From Cupriavidus sp. D384 (GTDB lineage Bacteria; Pseudomonadota; Gammaproteobacteria; Burkholderiales; Burkholderiaceae): a stretch of DNA of 64,000 nucleotides. Each line of letters begins with the position of its first letter. Position 1 is the first letter of the stretch. The translations under genes and the position numbers were made by a program. The stretch covers positions 1 through 64,000 of the forward strand of contig NZ_BBQI01000059.1 in assembly GCF_001652915.1 (NCBI RefSeq), given 5' to 3'. This document shows, piece after piece, positions 8,684 through 18,074 of the stretch. A model generated the notes under the pieces. It had not been told where the DNA came from. It saw only the letters and a program-made list of their open reading frames with translations, and ran no database searches.

Positions 8684-9532
8684 ATGACGCAAACCAACGT
8701 AGCCGACGGCCTCGCCCTGGCGCGCCTGCCACTGGCGCAGACGGCCCCCCTGCAATACGTGCTGCGCCTGGCCGACAACGCGCTGATCCTGGGTCAGCGC
8801 AATGCCGAATGGTGCGGCCACGGCCCCGTGCTCGAAGAAGACATCGCACTGGCGAACATCAGCCTCGACCTGATCGGCCAGGCACGCCTGCTGTACAGCC
8901 ATGCCGGCGCGCTGGAAGGCCGGCTGACCGGCCGCGTGCGGCACGAGGACGACTACGCCTACTGGCGCAGCGAACCGGAATTCCGCAACTGGACGCTGCA
9001 GGAACTGCCGCATCACGGCCCGCTGGCGGGCACGGCGCGCGCCGACCGCGACTATGCGGTCACCATCATGCGCAATTTCCTGTACAGCGCGCTGATGGCC
9101 GAACTCTGGCCGGCGCTGGAACTGAGCACCGACACCGATCTGGCGGCCATCGCCGCCAAATCGGCCAAGGAAGTGCGTTACCACCTGCACCACGCCGCCG
9201 ACTGGGTGGTGCGGCTGGGCGACGGCACCGACGCATCGCATGCACGCATGCAGCGCGCGCTGGACCATCTGCTGCCATACATGAACGAGTGCTTCGCCGT
9301 CGATGCCGTGGAACAGGAAGTGGCCGCGCAAGGCGTGGGCGTGCTGACGTCGAGCCTGCGCGAGGCATGGGAAGCCACGGTTGCCTGCACGCTCGACGAC
9401 GCCACGCTGCAGCGCCCGGCACCGTCGGCATTCGTGTCCACCGGCAAGCAAGGCGTGCATTCCGAGCATATGAGCTACCTGCTGGCCGAACTGCAGGGGC
9501 TGGCGCGGGCCCATCCGGGCGCGCAGTGGTGA
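8684..9532 (+). CDS. paaC: 1,2-phenylacetyl-CoA epoxidase subunit PaaC
   Basis: The structural partner (282 aa) of PaaA in the epoxidase. It has the ferritin-like helical pattern with LRLADNALILGQRNAEWCGHGPVLEED near residues 26-52 and a second conserved region KEVRYHLHHAADWVVRLGDG near 165. PaaC normally lacks a functional metal site. It lies 10 bp after paaB and 13 bp before paaD, consistent with one operon. Confidence 0.95.
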   Translation: MTQTNVADGLALARLPLAQTAPLQYVLRLADNALILGQRNAEWCGHGPVLEEDIALANISLDLIGQARLLYSHAGALEGRLTGRVRHEDDYAYWRSEPEFRNWTLQELPHHGPLAGTARADRDYAVTIMRNFLYSALMAELWPALELSTDTDLAAIAAKSAKEVRYHLHHAADWVVRLGDGTDASHARMQRALDHLLPYMNECFAVDAVEQEVAAQGVGVLTSSLREAWEATVACTLDDATLQRPAPSAFVSTGKQGVHSEHMSYLLAELQGLARAHPGAQW

Positions 9533-9545
9533 CGCGAGGCTGCCC

Positions 9546-10187
9546 ATGCGCACGCACCCCACGCCGATGACATCCCCGTTCGCGCCCACCTTCGCGCGGT
9601 GCGATGACGCCACGCCCGCCGAATGCCCGGTATTGCCCGCGGATCGGCTGTCCGTCGCCTGGGCTGCGCTGGAAGCCGTGCCCGACCCGGAAATCCCGGT
9701 CGTGTCGATCCGCGATCTTGGCATCCTGCGCGACGTGGTGCTGGCCGATGACGGCCAGACCGTCGAGGCCATCATCACGCCTACGTATTCGGGCTGTCCG
9801 GCCATGTCGCAGATCGAGGAAGACGTCGGACGCGCACTGGAAGCGGCCGGGCTGTCGCCGTGGCGCGTGCGCACCGTGCTGGCCCCGGCGTGGACCACCG
9901 ACTGGATCACCGAAGCCGGCCGCGCCAGCCTGCGCGCGTTCGGCATTGCCCCCCCGGGCCAGTGCGCCAGACAGGCGCCGCGTGTCGGCAACGTGCGGCC
10001 GCTGCGCTTCGTGCCGCGCCAGCCGCGGGCGCCTGCCATGGCTCCACCCGATGTACCCCCCGTTGCATGCCCGCGCTGCGGCAGCGTCCACACGCAGGAG
10101 CTGTCGCGCTTTGCCTCCACGGCCTGCAAGGCGCTCTATCGCTGTCTGGATTGCCGCGAGCCGTTCGACTACTTCAAACCCTACTGA
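9546..10187 (+). CDS. paaD: phenylacetate degradation protein PaaD (PaaJ), MIP18 family
   Basis: A 213-aa protein of the MIP18/SufT-like family found in paa operons and thought to help insert iron-sulfur or metal centres into the epoxidase complex. The MIP18 core AVPDPEIPVVSIRDLGILRDV lies near residues 38-58, with the TPTYSGCPAM cysteine loop near 79-88. A C-terminal zinc-ribbon-like part carries CPRCGS and CLDC pairs. Two start codons are possible (9546 or the second ATG at 9567). It is followed 13 bp later by paaE. Confidence 0.9.
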   Translation: MRTHPTPMTSPFAPTFARCDDATPAECPVLPADRLSVAWAALEAVPDPEIPVVSIRDLGILRDVVLADDGQTVEAIITPTYSGCPAMSQIEEDVGRALEAAGLSPWRVRTVLAPAWTTDWITEAGRASLRAFGIAPPGQCARQAPRVGNVRPLRFVPRQPRAPAMAPPDVPPVACPRCGSVHTQELSRFASTACKALYRCLDCREPFDYFKPY

Positions 10188-10200
10188 GCACCGCCGGCCC

Positions 10201-11286
10201 ATGACCCCACAGTTCCATCCGCTACGCGTGGCACAGGTTCGCCCGGAGACCCCGGACACGGTCTCGATCGCCTTCGAGGTGCCGCCGGCGCTGCGCGATG
10301 CCTACCGCTTCACGCAGGGCCAGTTCCTGACGATCAAGGCGCCCGTCGAAGGCAAGGACGTGCGCCGCTCGTACTCGATCTGTTGCGGCGTACAGGACTA
10401 CGACGACCGCGGCGAACTGCGTGTGGCCGTGAAACTGGTGGACGACGGCGTGTTCTCCACGTGGGTCCACGACACCGTTGCCGCCGGCCAGGTGCTCGAT
10501 GTGATGACGCCCGATGGCCGCTTCCACGTGCCGCTCGATGCCGAGGCGTCGCGCCACCATGTGGCGTTTGCGGCGGGCAGCGGCATCACGCCTGTGCTGT
10601 CGCTGATCCGCACCACGCTGGCCGTGGAACCGCGCAGCCGCTTCACGCTGGTCTACGGCAATCGCAGCGTCGACACGATCATCTTTTCCGAGGCGCTCGA
10701 AGACCTGAAGAACCAGTACCTGTCGCGTTTCACGCTGTACCACGTGCTGTCGCGCCAGCCTCAGGAGGTGGATCTGCTGCATGGCCGGCTCGACCGCGAG
10801 CGCGTGACCGCCTTCCTGCAGACCCTGCTGCCCGTGGACGATATCGACGCCGCCTTCGTATGCGGCCCCGCGTCAATGATCGACGAAGTAGAGGAAGCCC
10901 TCAAAACCGCCGGCATGGACCCGCACCAGATCCATGCCGAGCGCTTTGGCGTGCCGCTGACCCAGCCCCGGCGCGCCGCGCCGGCCCATGCCGACCAGGC
11001 CGGCACCGCCGAACTGGTGGTGGTGCTGGACGGCAAGCAGCACAAGATGCGCCTGCCGCTGACCGACGCCAAAGTGCTGGACACCGCGCTGGCCGCCGGG
11101 CTGGACCTGCCCTATGCCTGCAAGGGCGGCGTCTGCTGTACCTGCCGCGCCAAGGTGCTGGAGGGCGAGGTCGAGATGGAAAAGAACTACACGCTCGAAC
11201 CGTGGGAGATGGAAAAGGGCTTTGTATTGACATGCCAGGCCCGCGCGCTGACGCCGCGGGTGGTGGTCAGCTACGACGAACGCTGA
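10201..11286 (+). CDS. paaE: 1,2-phenylacetyl-CoA epoxidase reductase subunit PaaE
   Basis: The flavin/iron-sulfur reductase (361 aa) that passes NADPH electrons to the PaaA di-iron site. A ferredoxin-reductase module (FAD motif RRSYSIC near residue 57, nucleotide site GSGITPVLS near 125) is followed by a plant-type [2Fe-2S] ferredoxin domain with CKGGVCCTC near 306-314 and the last cysteine in LTCQ near 345. The frame stays open far upstream through paaD, but the ATG at 10201 gives the family-length product and sits 13 bp after the paaD stop. Last gene of paaABCDE. Confidence 0.95.
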   Translation: MTPQFHPLRVAQVRPETPDTVSIAFEVPPALRDAYRFTQGQFLTIKAPVEGKDVRRSYSICCGVQDYDDRGELRVAVKLVDDGVFSTWVHDTVAAGQVLDVMTPDGRFHVPLDAEASRHHVAFAAGSGITPVLSLIRTTLAVEPRSRFTLVYGNRSVDTIIFSEALEDLKNQYLSRFTLYHVLSRQPQEVDLLHGRLDRERVTAFLQTLLPVDDIDAAFVCGPASMIDEVEEALKTAGMDPHQIHAERFGVPLTQPRRAAPAHADQAGTAELVVVLDGKQHKMRLPLTDAKVLDTALAAGLDLPYACKGGVCCTCRAKVLEGEVEMEKNYTLEPWEMEKGFVLTCQARALTPRVVVSYDER

Positions 11287-11504
11287 CGGCTGACCTGGGC
11301 AAATGACCGGTGTCAAGGGTGTCGAGGCTATGGCGGGAATCCCACATGTCAGACAGCTGCCGATGCCCGGCCGGTGGCGAGCCGTGATTACAATGGCGGA
11401 ACACGCTTCAGGCGTCGCATCACCCGCCAAGCGGCCGCCTGCAGGCGGTGGCGGCGGCCGCGTCCGGAGGTCCGGCACCCGTCGCACCCTATACAATCAC
11501 GGTC

Positions 11505-12302
11505 ATGCAATACATACATGTCGTCAACGGCGATGTCGCGGGCAACACGCTGCGCCAGGCACTGGCCCAGGCCGCCCGCCCCGACCCGGTGGTCGTCCTG
11601 CGCGACGACCTCGCCGTGGGTCCGATCGCCGATATCGACAGCACCGGCCTGATCCGCTCGGGCTTCTGGCAGCGCGTGGCGCCGCACACCGATATCGACT
11701 TCGGCGCCGAGATGCGCCAGGCGCTGGACCAGCTCCAGCAACTGCGCCGCGACGACATGGAAGTTGCCATCTGGCACGGCCAGAGCGCCTCCGACCAGCT
11801 GATGCTGCGCCGGGTGGTCTTCCACCTCTATCAGGCGCCGCAGCGCATCAACGAAGTGGCGATGGACCTGCGCGAACTGGAAGCCCCCACGCACGGCAGC
11901 CTGACCGCCATCGGCATGTATCCGGCCGCCCGCCTGGCGCGACGCTTCTCGACCATCGCCCCGGTATCGGTGCTGCGCCTGGGCCGGCTGGGCTACGAGT
12001 GGCAGCAGAACGTCAAGGAAAACGCCGATGTGCGGCTGTGGAAGGGCAATACGCTGGTGCCGGCGGCCTATCACAACGTCGACGACGTGATCCTGGAGCG
12101 CGGCCCCGACGACTGGACGCCAGCCGCGCAGGTGGTGGGCAGCGTGATGGGCGCCATCGAAGGCCTGCTTGCCAGCGACTGGTTTGTCTTCTGGCGCTGC
12201 CGCGAACTGGTCAGCACCGGGCAGCTGGAGTTGCGCGGCGACCCGCAAAGCCTCGAATCCTGCGATATCCGCCGCAACCACCTCGCTGCCAGCACTGATT
12301 GA
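11505..12302 (+). CDS. DUF1835 domain-containing protein
   Basis: A 265-aa soluble protein beginning MQYIHVVNGDVAGNTLRQAL, with the DUF1835 pattern VVLRDDLAVGPIAD near residues 29-42 followed by an all-helical half. Function unknown for the family. The start at 11505 is chosen because the domain begins at this methionine, and the longer frame to 11448 adds a low-complexity leader. It lies between paaE and the PaaR-like gene, which suggests only loose linkage with phenylacetate metabolism. Confidence 0.8.
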   Translation: MQYIHVVNGDVAGNTLRQALAQAARPDPVVVLRDDLAVGPIADIDSTGLIRSGFWQRVAPHTDIDFGAEMRQALDQLQQLRRDDMEVAIWHGQSASDQLMLRRVVFHLYQAPQRINEVAMDLRELEAPTHGSLTAIGMYPAARLARRFSTIAPVSVLRLGRLGYEWQQNVKENADVRLWKGNTLVPAAYHNVDDVILERGPDDWTPAAQVVGSVMGAIEGLLASDWFVFWRCRELVSTGQLELRGDPQSLESCDIRRNHLAASTD

Positions 12303-12346
12303 CGCCGTACCGATAACAGAACAACAGGCGGATCGATCCGACCCCT

Positions 12347-12997
12347 ATGGCAAGAACCAAGGCGCCCGATTTCGAGGCGCAACGCGAACAGATTCTCGAC
12401 CTGGCGGCCGCCGCCTTTGCCGCCTCCAGCTATCCCAGTACATCGATGGCCGACCTCGCGGCGGCCTGCGGCACGTCCAAGGCCCGGCTCTACCACTATT
12501 ACGAGAGCAAGGAAGCGATCCTGTTCGACCTGCTGGACCGCTACACCCGGCAGCTGATGCAGATCGTCACCGATGTGGAGGCCGAAGGTACGCGCCAGTC
12601 GCGCAGCCATCGCGAGACTTTCGGCCATCTCCTGCGCGCCTTCCTGGCCGAGTACGAGACCTCGCAGACGCGCCATATCGCGCTGATCAACGATGTGAAG
12701 TTCCTGGCCGAGGAACAGCGCGACCAGATCCTGCAGCGCGAGCGCGATGTCGTGGCGGCGTTTGCCCGCCTGCTGCAACGCGCCTATCCGGAGCGCGTGA
12801 CGCGCGACAACCAGACCGCGCTGACCATGACCGTCTTCGGCATGATCAACTGGACGTTCACGTGGCTCAAGCCCGGTGGCCGGCTGTCATACGCGGCGTT
12901 TGCCGAAATGGTGGTCGGACTGCTCGAAAACGGCCTGGCTCCGGGCATGCCGGGCGCCGGCCAGCCAGCGCGGCCCGGATCGGCCAGCCAGGCCTGA
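12347..12997 (+). CDS. paaR: TetR family regulator, probable PaaR
   Basis: A 216-aa TetR-family repressor. The N-terminal helix-turn-helix is clear (ILDLAAAAFAASSYPSTSMA, then GTSKARLYHYYESKEAILFDLL, about residues 16-65). The C-terminal half is an all-helical ligand/dimer domain. In beta-proteobacteria a TetR regulator next to paaABCDE represses the paa genes until phenylacetyl-CoA binds. The palindrome at 7183-7196 is the likely target. The identity is inferred from location, and the family alone does not prove it. Confidence 0.75.
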   Translation: MARTKAPDFEAQREQILDLAAAAFAASSYPSTSMADLAAACGTSKARLYHYYESKEAILFDLLDRYTRQLMQIVTDVEAEGTRQSRSHRETFGHLLRAFLAEYETSQTRHIALINDVKFLAEEQRDQILQRERDVVAAFARLLQRAYPERVTRDNQTALTMTVFGMINWTFTWLKPGGRLSYAAFAEMVVGLLENGLAPGMPGAGQPARPGSASQA

Positions 12998-13040
12998 GCG
13001 GGGCCCCGCCCCGGCCTGCCCCTCCTGACCCGGCCCGGCG

Positions 13041-14861
13041 TCAGGACCATTCGGCATCTTCCTGCTTGCGGCGCTGGTCGCGGTCCTGCCGGAACATTTC
13101 CTCAAGTTCGTCGCGCGCCTGCTTGGCAAGGGAGACCAGCTTCTTCTGGTCCTTGTAGTACGGGTAGAAGCGATCGATAGCCTCGATATTGTGACGCCGG
13201 AAGCGCAACGCCACACTGCGCGCTTCCACCCGGTCGAAGCCCAGCCCTTCCAGCACCTTGCGTCCCAACATCAGCGAACCTTCAAACATTTCGCGCTCGT
13301 AGCTGTTGGCATCGATGCCCCGATCCATGAGCTGGTAGACGTGCGACACATGCCGCGCCCGCGTGTAGATCTTCAGGTCCGGCCAGCGGTGGCGCACCTT
13401 GTCGATCAGTCCGAGGTTGTCGTCCAGGTCCTCGATCGCCACGATCAGGATCCTGGCCTCGGCGGCGCCGGCGGCTTCGAGCAGGTCCATGCGCGTGGCA
13501 TCGCCATAGAAGATCTTGAACCCGTACTGGCGCAGGAATTCGATCTGGTCGGGATCGTGGTCCAGCACGGTCACGCCGATGCCCTGGGCATACAGCAGGC
13601 GGCCGATAATCTGGCCGAAGCGGCCAAAACCGGCAATGAGCACAGGATTGTGATGATTGGTGATCTCGTCGTCGGGCCGCTTCGACATCGCGTTCAGGCG
13701 CGGCGCCAGCAACTGGTCGAACAGCAGCAGCAACAGCGGCGTGGCCACCATCGACAGCGCCACGATCAGCACCAGCAATGCCTCGGTGTCCTTCGGCAGC
13801 AGGCCCACGGTGCGGGCCTCGGCGAACACCACGAACGCGAATTCGCCGCCCTGCGAGATCAGCAGGGCGAACAGCAGCCACTGCCCGCGCGACACCCGGA
13901 ACCGCTTCGCCAGCATCATCAGCACGGCCGTCTTGACCAGTACGAACGCCACCACGCAGCCCATCACCTTGCCCGGCTGCTGCGCGAGGATGCCGAAGTC
14001 GATCGACATGCCCACCGCCATGAAGAACAGACCCAGCAGCAGGCCCTTGAACGGCTCGATGTCGGCCTCCAGCGCATGGCGATATTCCGAGTCCGCCAGC
14101 AGCACGCCGGCCACGAAGGTACCCAGCGCCATCGACAGGCCCACGGCATCCATCATCAGCGCGATACCCACCACAAGCAGCAGCGAGAACGCGGTGAACA
14201 TCTCGCGCATGCCCGTCCGGGCAATCACCCGCAGCGCCGGCCGCACCAGGTACCGCCCGCCCACCACCACGGCGCCGATCACGGCCACGGCCTTCGCGGC
14301 GGTCTGCCAGTTCTCGGGCCCATGGGCCGTGGCGCCGGCGCCATCCGCCGCCAGAAGCGGCAGCAGCGCGATCATCGGAATTGCCGCGATATCCTGGAAT
14401 AGCAGAATGCCGAAGCTGGCCGCCCCGGCACCGGTCTGCATCAGGTTGCGCTCGGCCAGCGTGGCGAATGCAATCGCCGTGGACGACAGCGCCAGACCCA
14501 GGCCAGCGACGATGGCTACCTGCCAGGGAGCGCCGAACAGCGCCGCCACGATGCCGATGGCCAGCGCACACGTCCCCATCTGTATCGAACCGTAGCCAAA
14601 GATGCTCTGCTTCAGGGCCTTGAGCTTGCGCGGCTCCAGTTCCAGCCCGATCACGAACATCATCAGCACGACGCCGAATTCCGAGAAATGGAGGATCGAC
14701 TCGACATTGGTCACCAGGCGCAAGGCAAACGGGCCAATGGCGGCCCCCGCGATCAGATAGCCCAGCACGGCGCCCAGCTGGAAACGGCGCGCGACCGGCA
14801 CGGCCACCACGGCCGCCACCAGGAACACCAGCAGGGCAATCAGAAAGTCATGCTGGTTCAT
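13041..14861 (-). CDS. glutathione-regulated potassium efflux antiporter, KefB/KefC type
   Basis: A 606-aa inner-membrane monovalent cation:proton antiporter (CPA2). A twelve-helix Na/H-exchanger domain covers residues 1-380 (with FSEFGVVLMMFVIGLELEP near 60). It is followed by a cytosolic Rossmann RCK_N/TrkA-N domain starting VLIAGFGRFGQIIGRLL near 405 and a short C-terminal regulatory tail. In enteric bacteria KefC exports K+ with H+ entry when glutathione adducts form. The start at 14861 is preceded by GGGGAGG. It overlaps the stop of the upstream oxidoreductase gene by 4 bp (ATGA), so the pair is translationally coupled. Confidence 0.88.
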   Translation of the reverse strand: MNQHDFLIALLVFLVAAVVAVPVARRFQLGAVLGYLIAGAAIGPFALRLVTNVESILHFSEFGVVLMMFVIGLELEPRKLKALKQSIFGYGSIQMGTCALAIGIVAALFGAPWQVAIVAGLGLALSSTAIAFATLAERNLMQTGAGAASFGILLFQDIAAIPMIALLPLLAADGAGATAHGPENWQTAAKAVAVIGAVVVGGRYLVRPALRVIARTGMREMFTAFSLLLVVGIALMMDAVGLSMALGTFVAGVLLADSEYRHALEADIEPFKGLLLGLFFMAVGMSIDFGILAQQPGKVMGCVVAFVLVKTAVLMMLAKRFRVSRGQWLLFALLISQGGEFAFVVFAEARTVGLLPKDTEALLVLIVALSMVATPLLLLLFDQLLAPRLNAMSKRPDDEITNHHNPVLIAGFGRFGQIIGRLLYAQGIGVTVLDHDPDQIEFLRQYGFKIFYGDATRMDLLEAAGAAEARILIVAIEDLDDNLGLIDKVRHRWPDLKIYTRARHVSHVYQLMDRGIDANSYEREMFEGSLMLGRKVLEGLGFDRVEARSVALRFRRHNIEAIDRFYPYYKDQKKLVSLAKQARDELEEMFRQDRDQRRKQEDAEWS

Positions 14862-15448
14862 TGCGCGTCCTCCCCGGTGGCCTCGGATGCCGGCCATTCC
14901 TGTGTTTCCGGAGGCAGTGGCGGCGCAGCCAGATGGCGCGCCACGTGTTCGATGTGCAACGCCACGGCGTCGGTGTCCGCCCGGTCGGCATCGTGCAGCA
15001 CGATCGGGGGCATCCAGCTCATGCCGCACTGCAGGGCAGTCTGCTCCAGCGGCAGCAGGAAATCGCTGATGGGATGACCATGGGCGCCGTCGGGACCGTA
15101 GGCATCCGACTGCCCGCCCGCGCTGACCACCGCCAGCATCGACTTGCCGCGCAGCGCGGTGCCGCCCGGTCCATAGGCCCAGCCCATTTCAAGCACGTCG
15201 TCGAGCCAGAGCTTCATCAGGGCCGGCACGCTGTACCAGCGCACCGGGAACAGCAGCACCACGGTTTCGGCGGTCGACAGCAGCCGCTGCTCCGCTACGA
15301 CGTCGATGTCATAGTCGACATAGAGGTTGTAAAGCTCGCGCACCGCCACATGGGGCAATTCGGCAAGGGCTTCGGCAAGTGGATGGTTGACGCGCGAGCG
15401 TCGCGGCGCGGGATGCGCATAGATCACAACAATCGGTGGTTCGTTCAT
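14858..15448 (-). CDS. NAD(P)H oxidoreductase, KefF/KefG-type ancillary protein
   Basis: A 196-aa flavodoxin-fold quinone reductase-like protein. It begins MNEPPIVVIYAHPAPRRSRVN (FMN phosphate loop) and has the conserved LFPVRWYSVPALMKLWLDDVL segment near residue 66 and a LRGKSMLAVVSAGG strand near 99. KefF and KefG bind KefC and KefB and are needed for full efflux activity. The 4-bp overlap with the antiporter gene supports that role. The frame is open to 15535, but the flavodoxin fold starts at 15448. Confidence 0.85.
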   Translation of the reverse strand: MNEPPIVVIYAHPAPRRSRVNHPLAEALAELPHVAVRELYNLYVDYDIDVVAEQRLLSTAETVVLLFPVRWYSVPALMKLWLDDVLEMGWAYGPGGTALRGKSMLAVVSAGGQSDAYGPDGAHGHPISDFLLPLEQTALQCGMSWMPPIVLHDADRADTDAVALHIEHVARHLAAPPLPPETQEWPASEATGEDAQ

Positions 15449-15805
15449 GAATGGGCGTTGTCTTTCCCGTAAAGGGACCGATGCGACAGACAAGCCAGCC
15501 GGTGCGGCGTTGCAGCAAATCCACAACCCACGCACCCGTGACGTCCCAGCCGCGCATATAACCTATTGAATTATCAGTGATTTTTGATTGGCGCCGCTTT
15601 CGTGCCGCGGTTTGGCGACCGGGTAGCTTACGCGAGACTGACAATTCCACTACAATACTTTTCGCGTCGCAGCAACCTAGTGTTTGCCCGAATCCAGCAT
15701 TGTGGATCACAAACCGGATTCCCACCGCACGGCTTTTGATGCAAGTGCAGGGCCGACCACCGCGATGGTGCTATTTTTATACCGATCACTGAAGAAGGAA
15801 ACCAA

Positions 15806-16504
15806 GTGAACCCGCTCGAACTGAGCAAGGCCGTCGGCGCAGTCACCGACGAAGATCTTCGCCGCGCAGCCGAGGCGAGCCAGGCAACCCAGCGTCACAC
15901 CACCCTGGTGCGTGAACTGGCTGCCCATCATCGCTCGCGCCTGCAAAAGCATTTTCTCGCCCTGGGCGAGGAAGATCGCCTGCTCCGTTTCGGCCAGTCG
16001 GTTGGCAACCATGTGATCGAGGCCTATGTGGAAAGCATCGATTTCGACCACGACAGCGTGTTTGGCGTCTATGACGAGCACCTGGAACTGGTTGGCGTCG
16101 GCCACTTCGCAAACCTGCGCGACAACGCCCAGGGCCGCGTTGCCGAGTTCGGCGTGTCGGTGTCGAAGAGCGCCCGGGGCCGCGGCATCGGCAGCGCCCT
16201 GTTCCAGCGCGCCGCCATGCATGGCCGCAATACCAGCGTCCGCACGCTGTACATGCACTGCCTGTCGCGCAACGCCGCAATGATGCACATCGCCAAGAAG
16301 GCCGGCATGAAGGTGCAGTACGCCTATGGCGAGGCCGACGCCTATCTGGAACTGCCGCCCGCCGACACGGTGAGCCGCCTGACCGAGGCCATCGACGAGC
16401 AGGTGGCTGATTTGGACTACCTGGTTCGTCGCAACCTGCGCGATGTCCGGCGCTTCGGCCTGCGCTTCTGGCGCTCGCTGGTGCCACAGAAGGGCACTGC
16501 CTGA
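15806..16504 (+). CDS. GNAT family N-acetyltransferase
   Basis: A 232-aa protein with a GNAT domain over about residues 45-175. The acetyl-CoA pyrophosphate loop is ARGRGIGSALFQRA near residue 126, after the beta-strand AEFGVSVS. The N-terminal helix and a C-terminal helical tail ending in basic residues are extra to the fold. The acceptor substrate is unknown. It starts with GTG at 15806, preceded by GAAGGAAACC. The 357-bp region between it and the KefG-type gene has a TACAAT -10-like site at 15651 but no clear -35. A 20-bp terminator follows. Confidence 0.8.
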   Translation: MNPLELSKAVGAVTDEDLRRAAEASQATQRHTTLVRELAAHHRSRLQKHFLALGEEDRLLRFGQSVGNHVIEAYVESIDFDHDSVFGVYDEHLELVGVGHFANLRDNAQGRVAEFGVSVSKSARGRGIGSALFQRAAMHGRNTSVRTLYMHCLSRNAAMMHIAKKAGMKVQYAYGEADAYLELPPADTVSRLTEAIDEQVADLDYLVRRNLRDVRRFGLRFWRSLVPQKGTA

Positions 16505-16520
16505 TCCGGCCCGACGATCA

Positions 16521-16565
16521 CCAAACAGAAACGGCGCACCCGCAAGGTGCGCCGTTTCTGTTTGG
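16521..16565. terminator. bidirectional intrinsic terminator
   Basis: A perfect 20-bp stem (16521-16540 with 16546-16565) with loop CGCAA lies between the convergent GNAT and Lrp-family genes. The arms begin CCAAACAG and end CTGTTTGG, giving a T-rich tail in both directions. Confidence 0.85.
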
Positions 16566-16593
16566 TGCGGCCGATGTGTGGGGTGGACCGATG

Positions 16594-17088
16594 TCAGGCC
16601 CCGCCGGCCACGGGCAGCGCCGTGGTGTCCTTGATCGACTCCAACGCAAAGCTGGAACGCACATCGATCACCGAAGGATGTGCCAGCAATTGTTCCTGCA
16701 TGAAGCGCGCAAAGTGCTCCATGTCTTCGACGTAGACCTTGAGCAGCAGGTCCATCTCGCCCGTCATGGCATGGCAGGCCGCCACCTCCGGCCAGGTCTG
16801 GATTGCCGCCCGGAACAGGTCCAGCGGCGCCTTGCCCTTGGGCGTGCCGCCCTGCTTTTCCAGCCGCACATTGATATAGGCAAGCAAGCCCAGGCCAATC
16901 TTGTTCGGTTCGAGCAGCGCCGCGTACTGGCGGATCACGCCAATCTCCTCCAGCCGACGGATGCGACGCAGGCAGGGGCTCGGCGACAGATTCACGCGCT
17001 CCGCCACTTCCAGGTTGGTCAGCCTCCCGTTGGTCTGCAGGACCTCCAGAATTTTCCGGTCGATCTTGTCCAGCTCCACCTTGCTCAC
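16594..17088 (-). CDS. Lrp/AsnC family transcriptional regulator
   Basis: A 164-aa Lrp-type DNA-binding protein. The N-terminal winged helix (LDKIDRKILEVLQTNGRLTN, then VAERVNLSPSPCLRRIRRLE) is followed by the RAM/AsnC ligand domain (IGLGLLAYINVRLEKQ, then ACHAMTGEMDLLLKVYVED). Such regulators respond to amino acids. The target is unknown, and the divergent side holds only non-coding DNA before the EF-hand gene terminator. The GTG at 17088 with GGAG 8 bp upstream gives the normal family length. A longer ATG start at 17181 would add an unrelated leader. Confidence 0.85.
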   Translation of the reverse strand: MSKVELDKIDRKILEVLQTNGRLTNLEVAERVNLSPSPCLRRIRRLEEIGVIRQYAALLEPNKIGLGLLAYINVRLEKQGGTPKGKAPLDLFRAAIQTWPEVAACHAMTGEMDLLLKVYVEDMEHFARFMQEQLLAHPSVIDVRSSFALESIKDTTALPVAGGA

Positions 17089-17250
17089 GTTTTGTTGCTC
17101 CGCAATATGTTTATCGGCAATTTTTTTGCGCAAATTTAACAAGTCGTGCACAAGTCCGCAATTTATTTCATCTAAGGACAAGTACTGCAGCCATATGCAG
17201 CGGGCGCTTGCGTCACGTGGGGCGAGGCAAGGATGGTGCCAGCCAACAAA

Positions 17251-17274
17251 AAACGCGGCCCGAAGGCCGCGTTT
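17251..17274 (-). terminator. intrinsic terminator of the EF-hand gene
   Basis: AAACGCGGCC (17251-17260) pairs with GGCCGCGTTT (17265-17274) across a 4-nt loop. On the minus strand the stem runs into TTTTTTGTTGG. It lies 21 bp past the EF-hand stop. Confidence 0.8.
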
Positions 17275-17294
17275 GCGGTTGCCGATGCAAGGGC

Positions 17295-17900
17295 TTAGTT
17301 GCCGCTCGGCGACGGGACGGACGGGCCCGAGGCACCGCCCGGACCGCGACGCTGCATGCGGTCCATCCGGTCCTTGTGCATCTTCTGCATGTCCGACTGG
17401 ATTTCGGCCATGGTCACCTTGCCGTCACGGTTCGCGTCGAGCTTGTCGAAGCGATCGGCCATGCGCGGGAAGGCGGCCTTGAACTCGTCACGCGTCAGCG
17501 CGCCGTCGTTGTTCTTGTCCGCAGCCTTGAACTTGGCCTCGAACTCGGCCTTCATCTCGGCGCGGCGCTGCTCCCAGGCAGCCTTGCGATAGGCAGCCAG
17601 CTCGTTCTTGTCGAGCTTGCCGTCGTGGTTGGTGTCGATCTTGTTGAACAGCGCGTCGGCTTCGGCCTTCGAGATCATGCCATCGCCGTCGGTGTCGACC
17701 GACTTCATCCACATCATGCCGCCATGGTGATGCTCGCCAGGGCCGCCCATGCGGTGGTGAGGTGCCGGGCCACCTTGCGGAGCAGCCTGCGGCGCAGCCG
17801 GGGCCGGCGTGGTCTGTGCGAAGGCGGCACCCGCGGCCATGAACACGGCCGAGGCGGCGATAAAGCTCTTGAGGATGTGCGTCTTGTGATTGCGTTGCAT
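17295..17900 (-). CDS. secreted EF-hand calcium-binding protein
   Basis: A 201-aa exported protein. A signal peptide is clear (MQRNHKTHILKSF, a hydrophobic run, AAGAAFAQ; cleavage likely after AFA near residue 28), followed by an Ala/Pro/Gln-rich linker and a His/Met-rich patch. Four EF-hand loops follow: DTDGDGMISKAE, DTNHDGKLDKNE, DKNNDGALTRDE and DANRDGKVTMAE. Predicted periplasmic or extracellular calcium binding. Being next to the type II secretion locus is suggestive but unproven as a link. The start at 17900 has AAAAGGAG upstream. Confidence 0.85.
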   Translation of the reverse strand: MQRNHKTHILKSFIAASAVFMAAGAAFAQTTPAPAAPQAAPQGGPAPHHRMGGPGEHHHGGMMWMKSVDTDGDGMISKAEADALFNKIDTNHDGKLDKNELAAYRKAAWEQRRAEMKAEFEAKFKAADKNNDGALTRDEFKAAFPRMADRFDKLDANRDGKVTMAEIQSDMQKMHKDRMDRMQRRGPGGASGPSVPSPSGN

Positions 17901-18074
17901 GTCTGTGCTCCTTTTCATCGCGTTGGGCATGTACGGATTAGAACGCAGACAACCACGCCAAGTTGGCACTTTTAATACGATGTTACGGGCCTCACAGAAT
18001 CGACTAGCGGCGTAAACGGCCGCAATACAGTCAAAGATTGCGCAATGATCCGAAATCGTATTTTTACGATTTGA

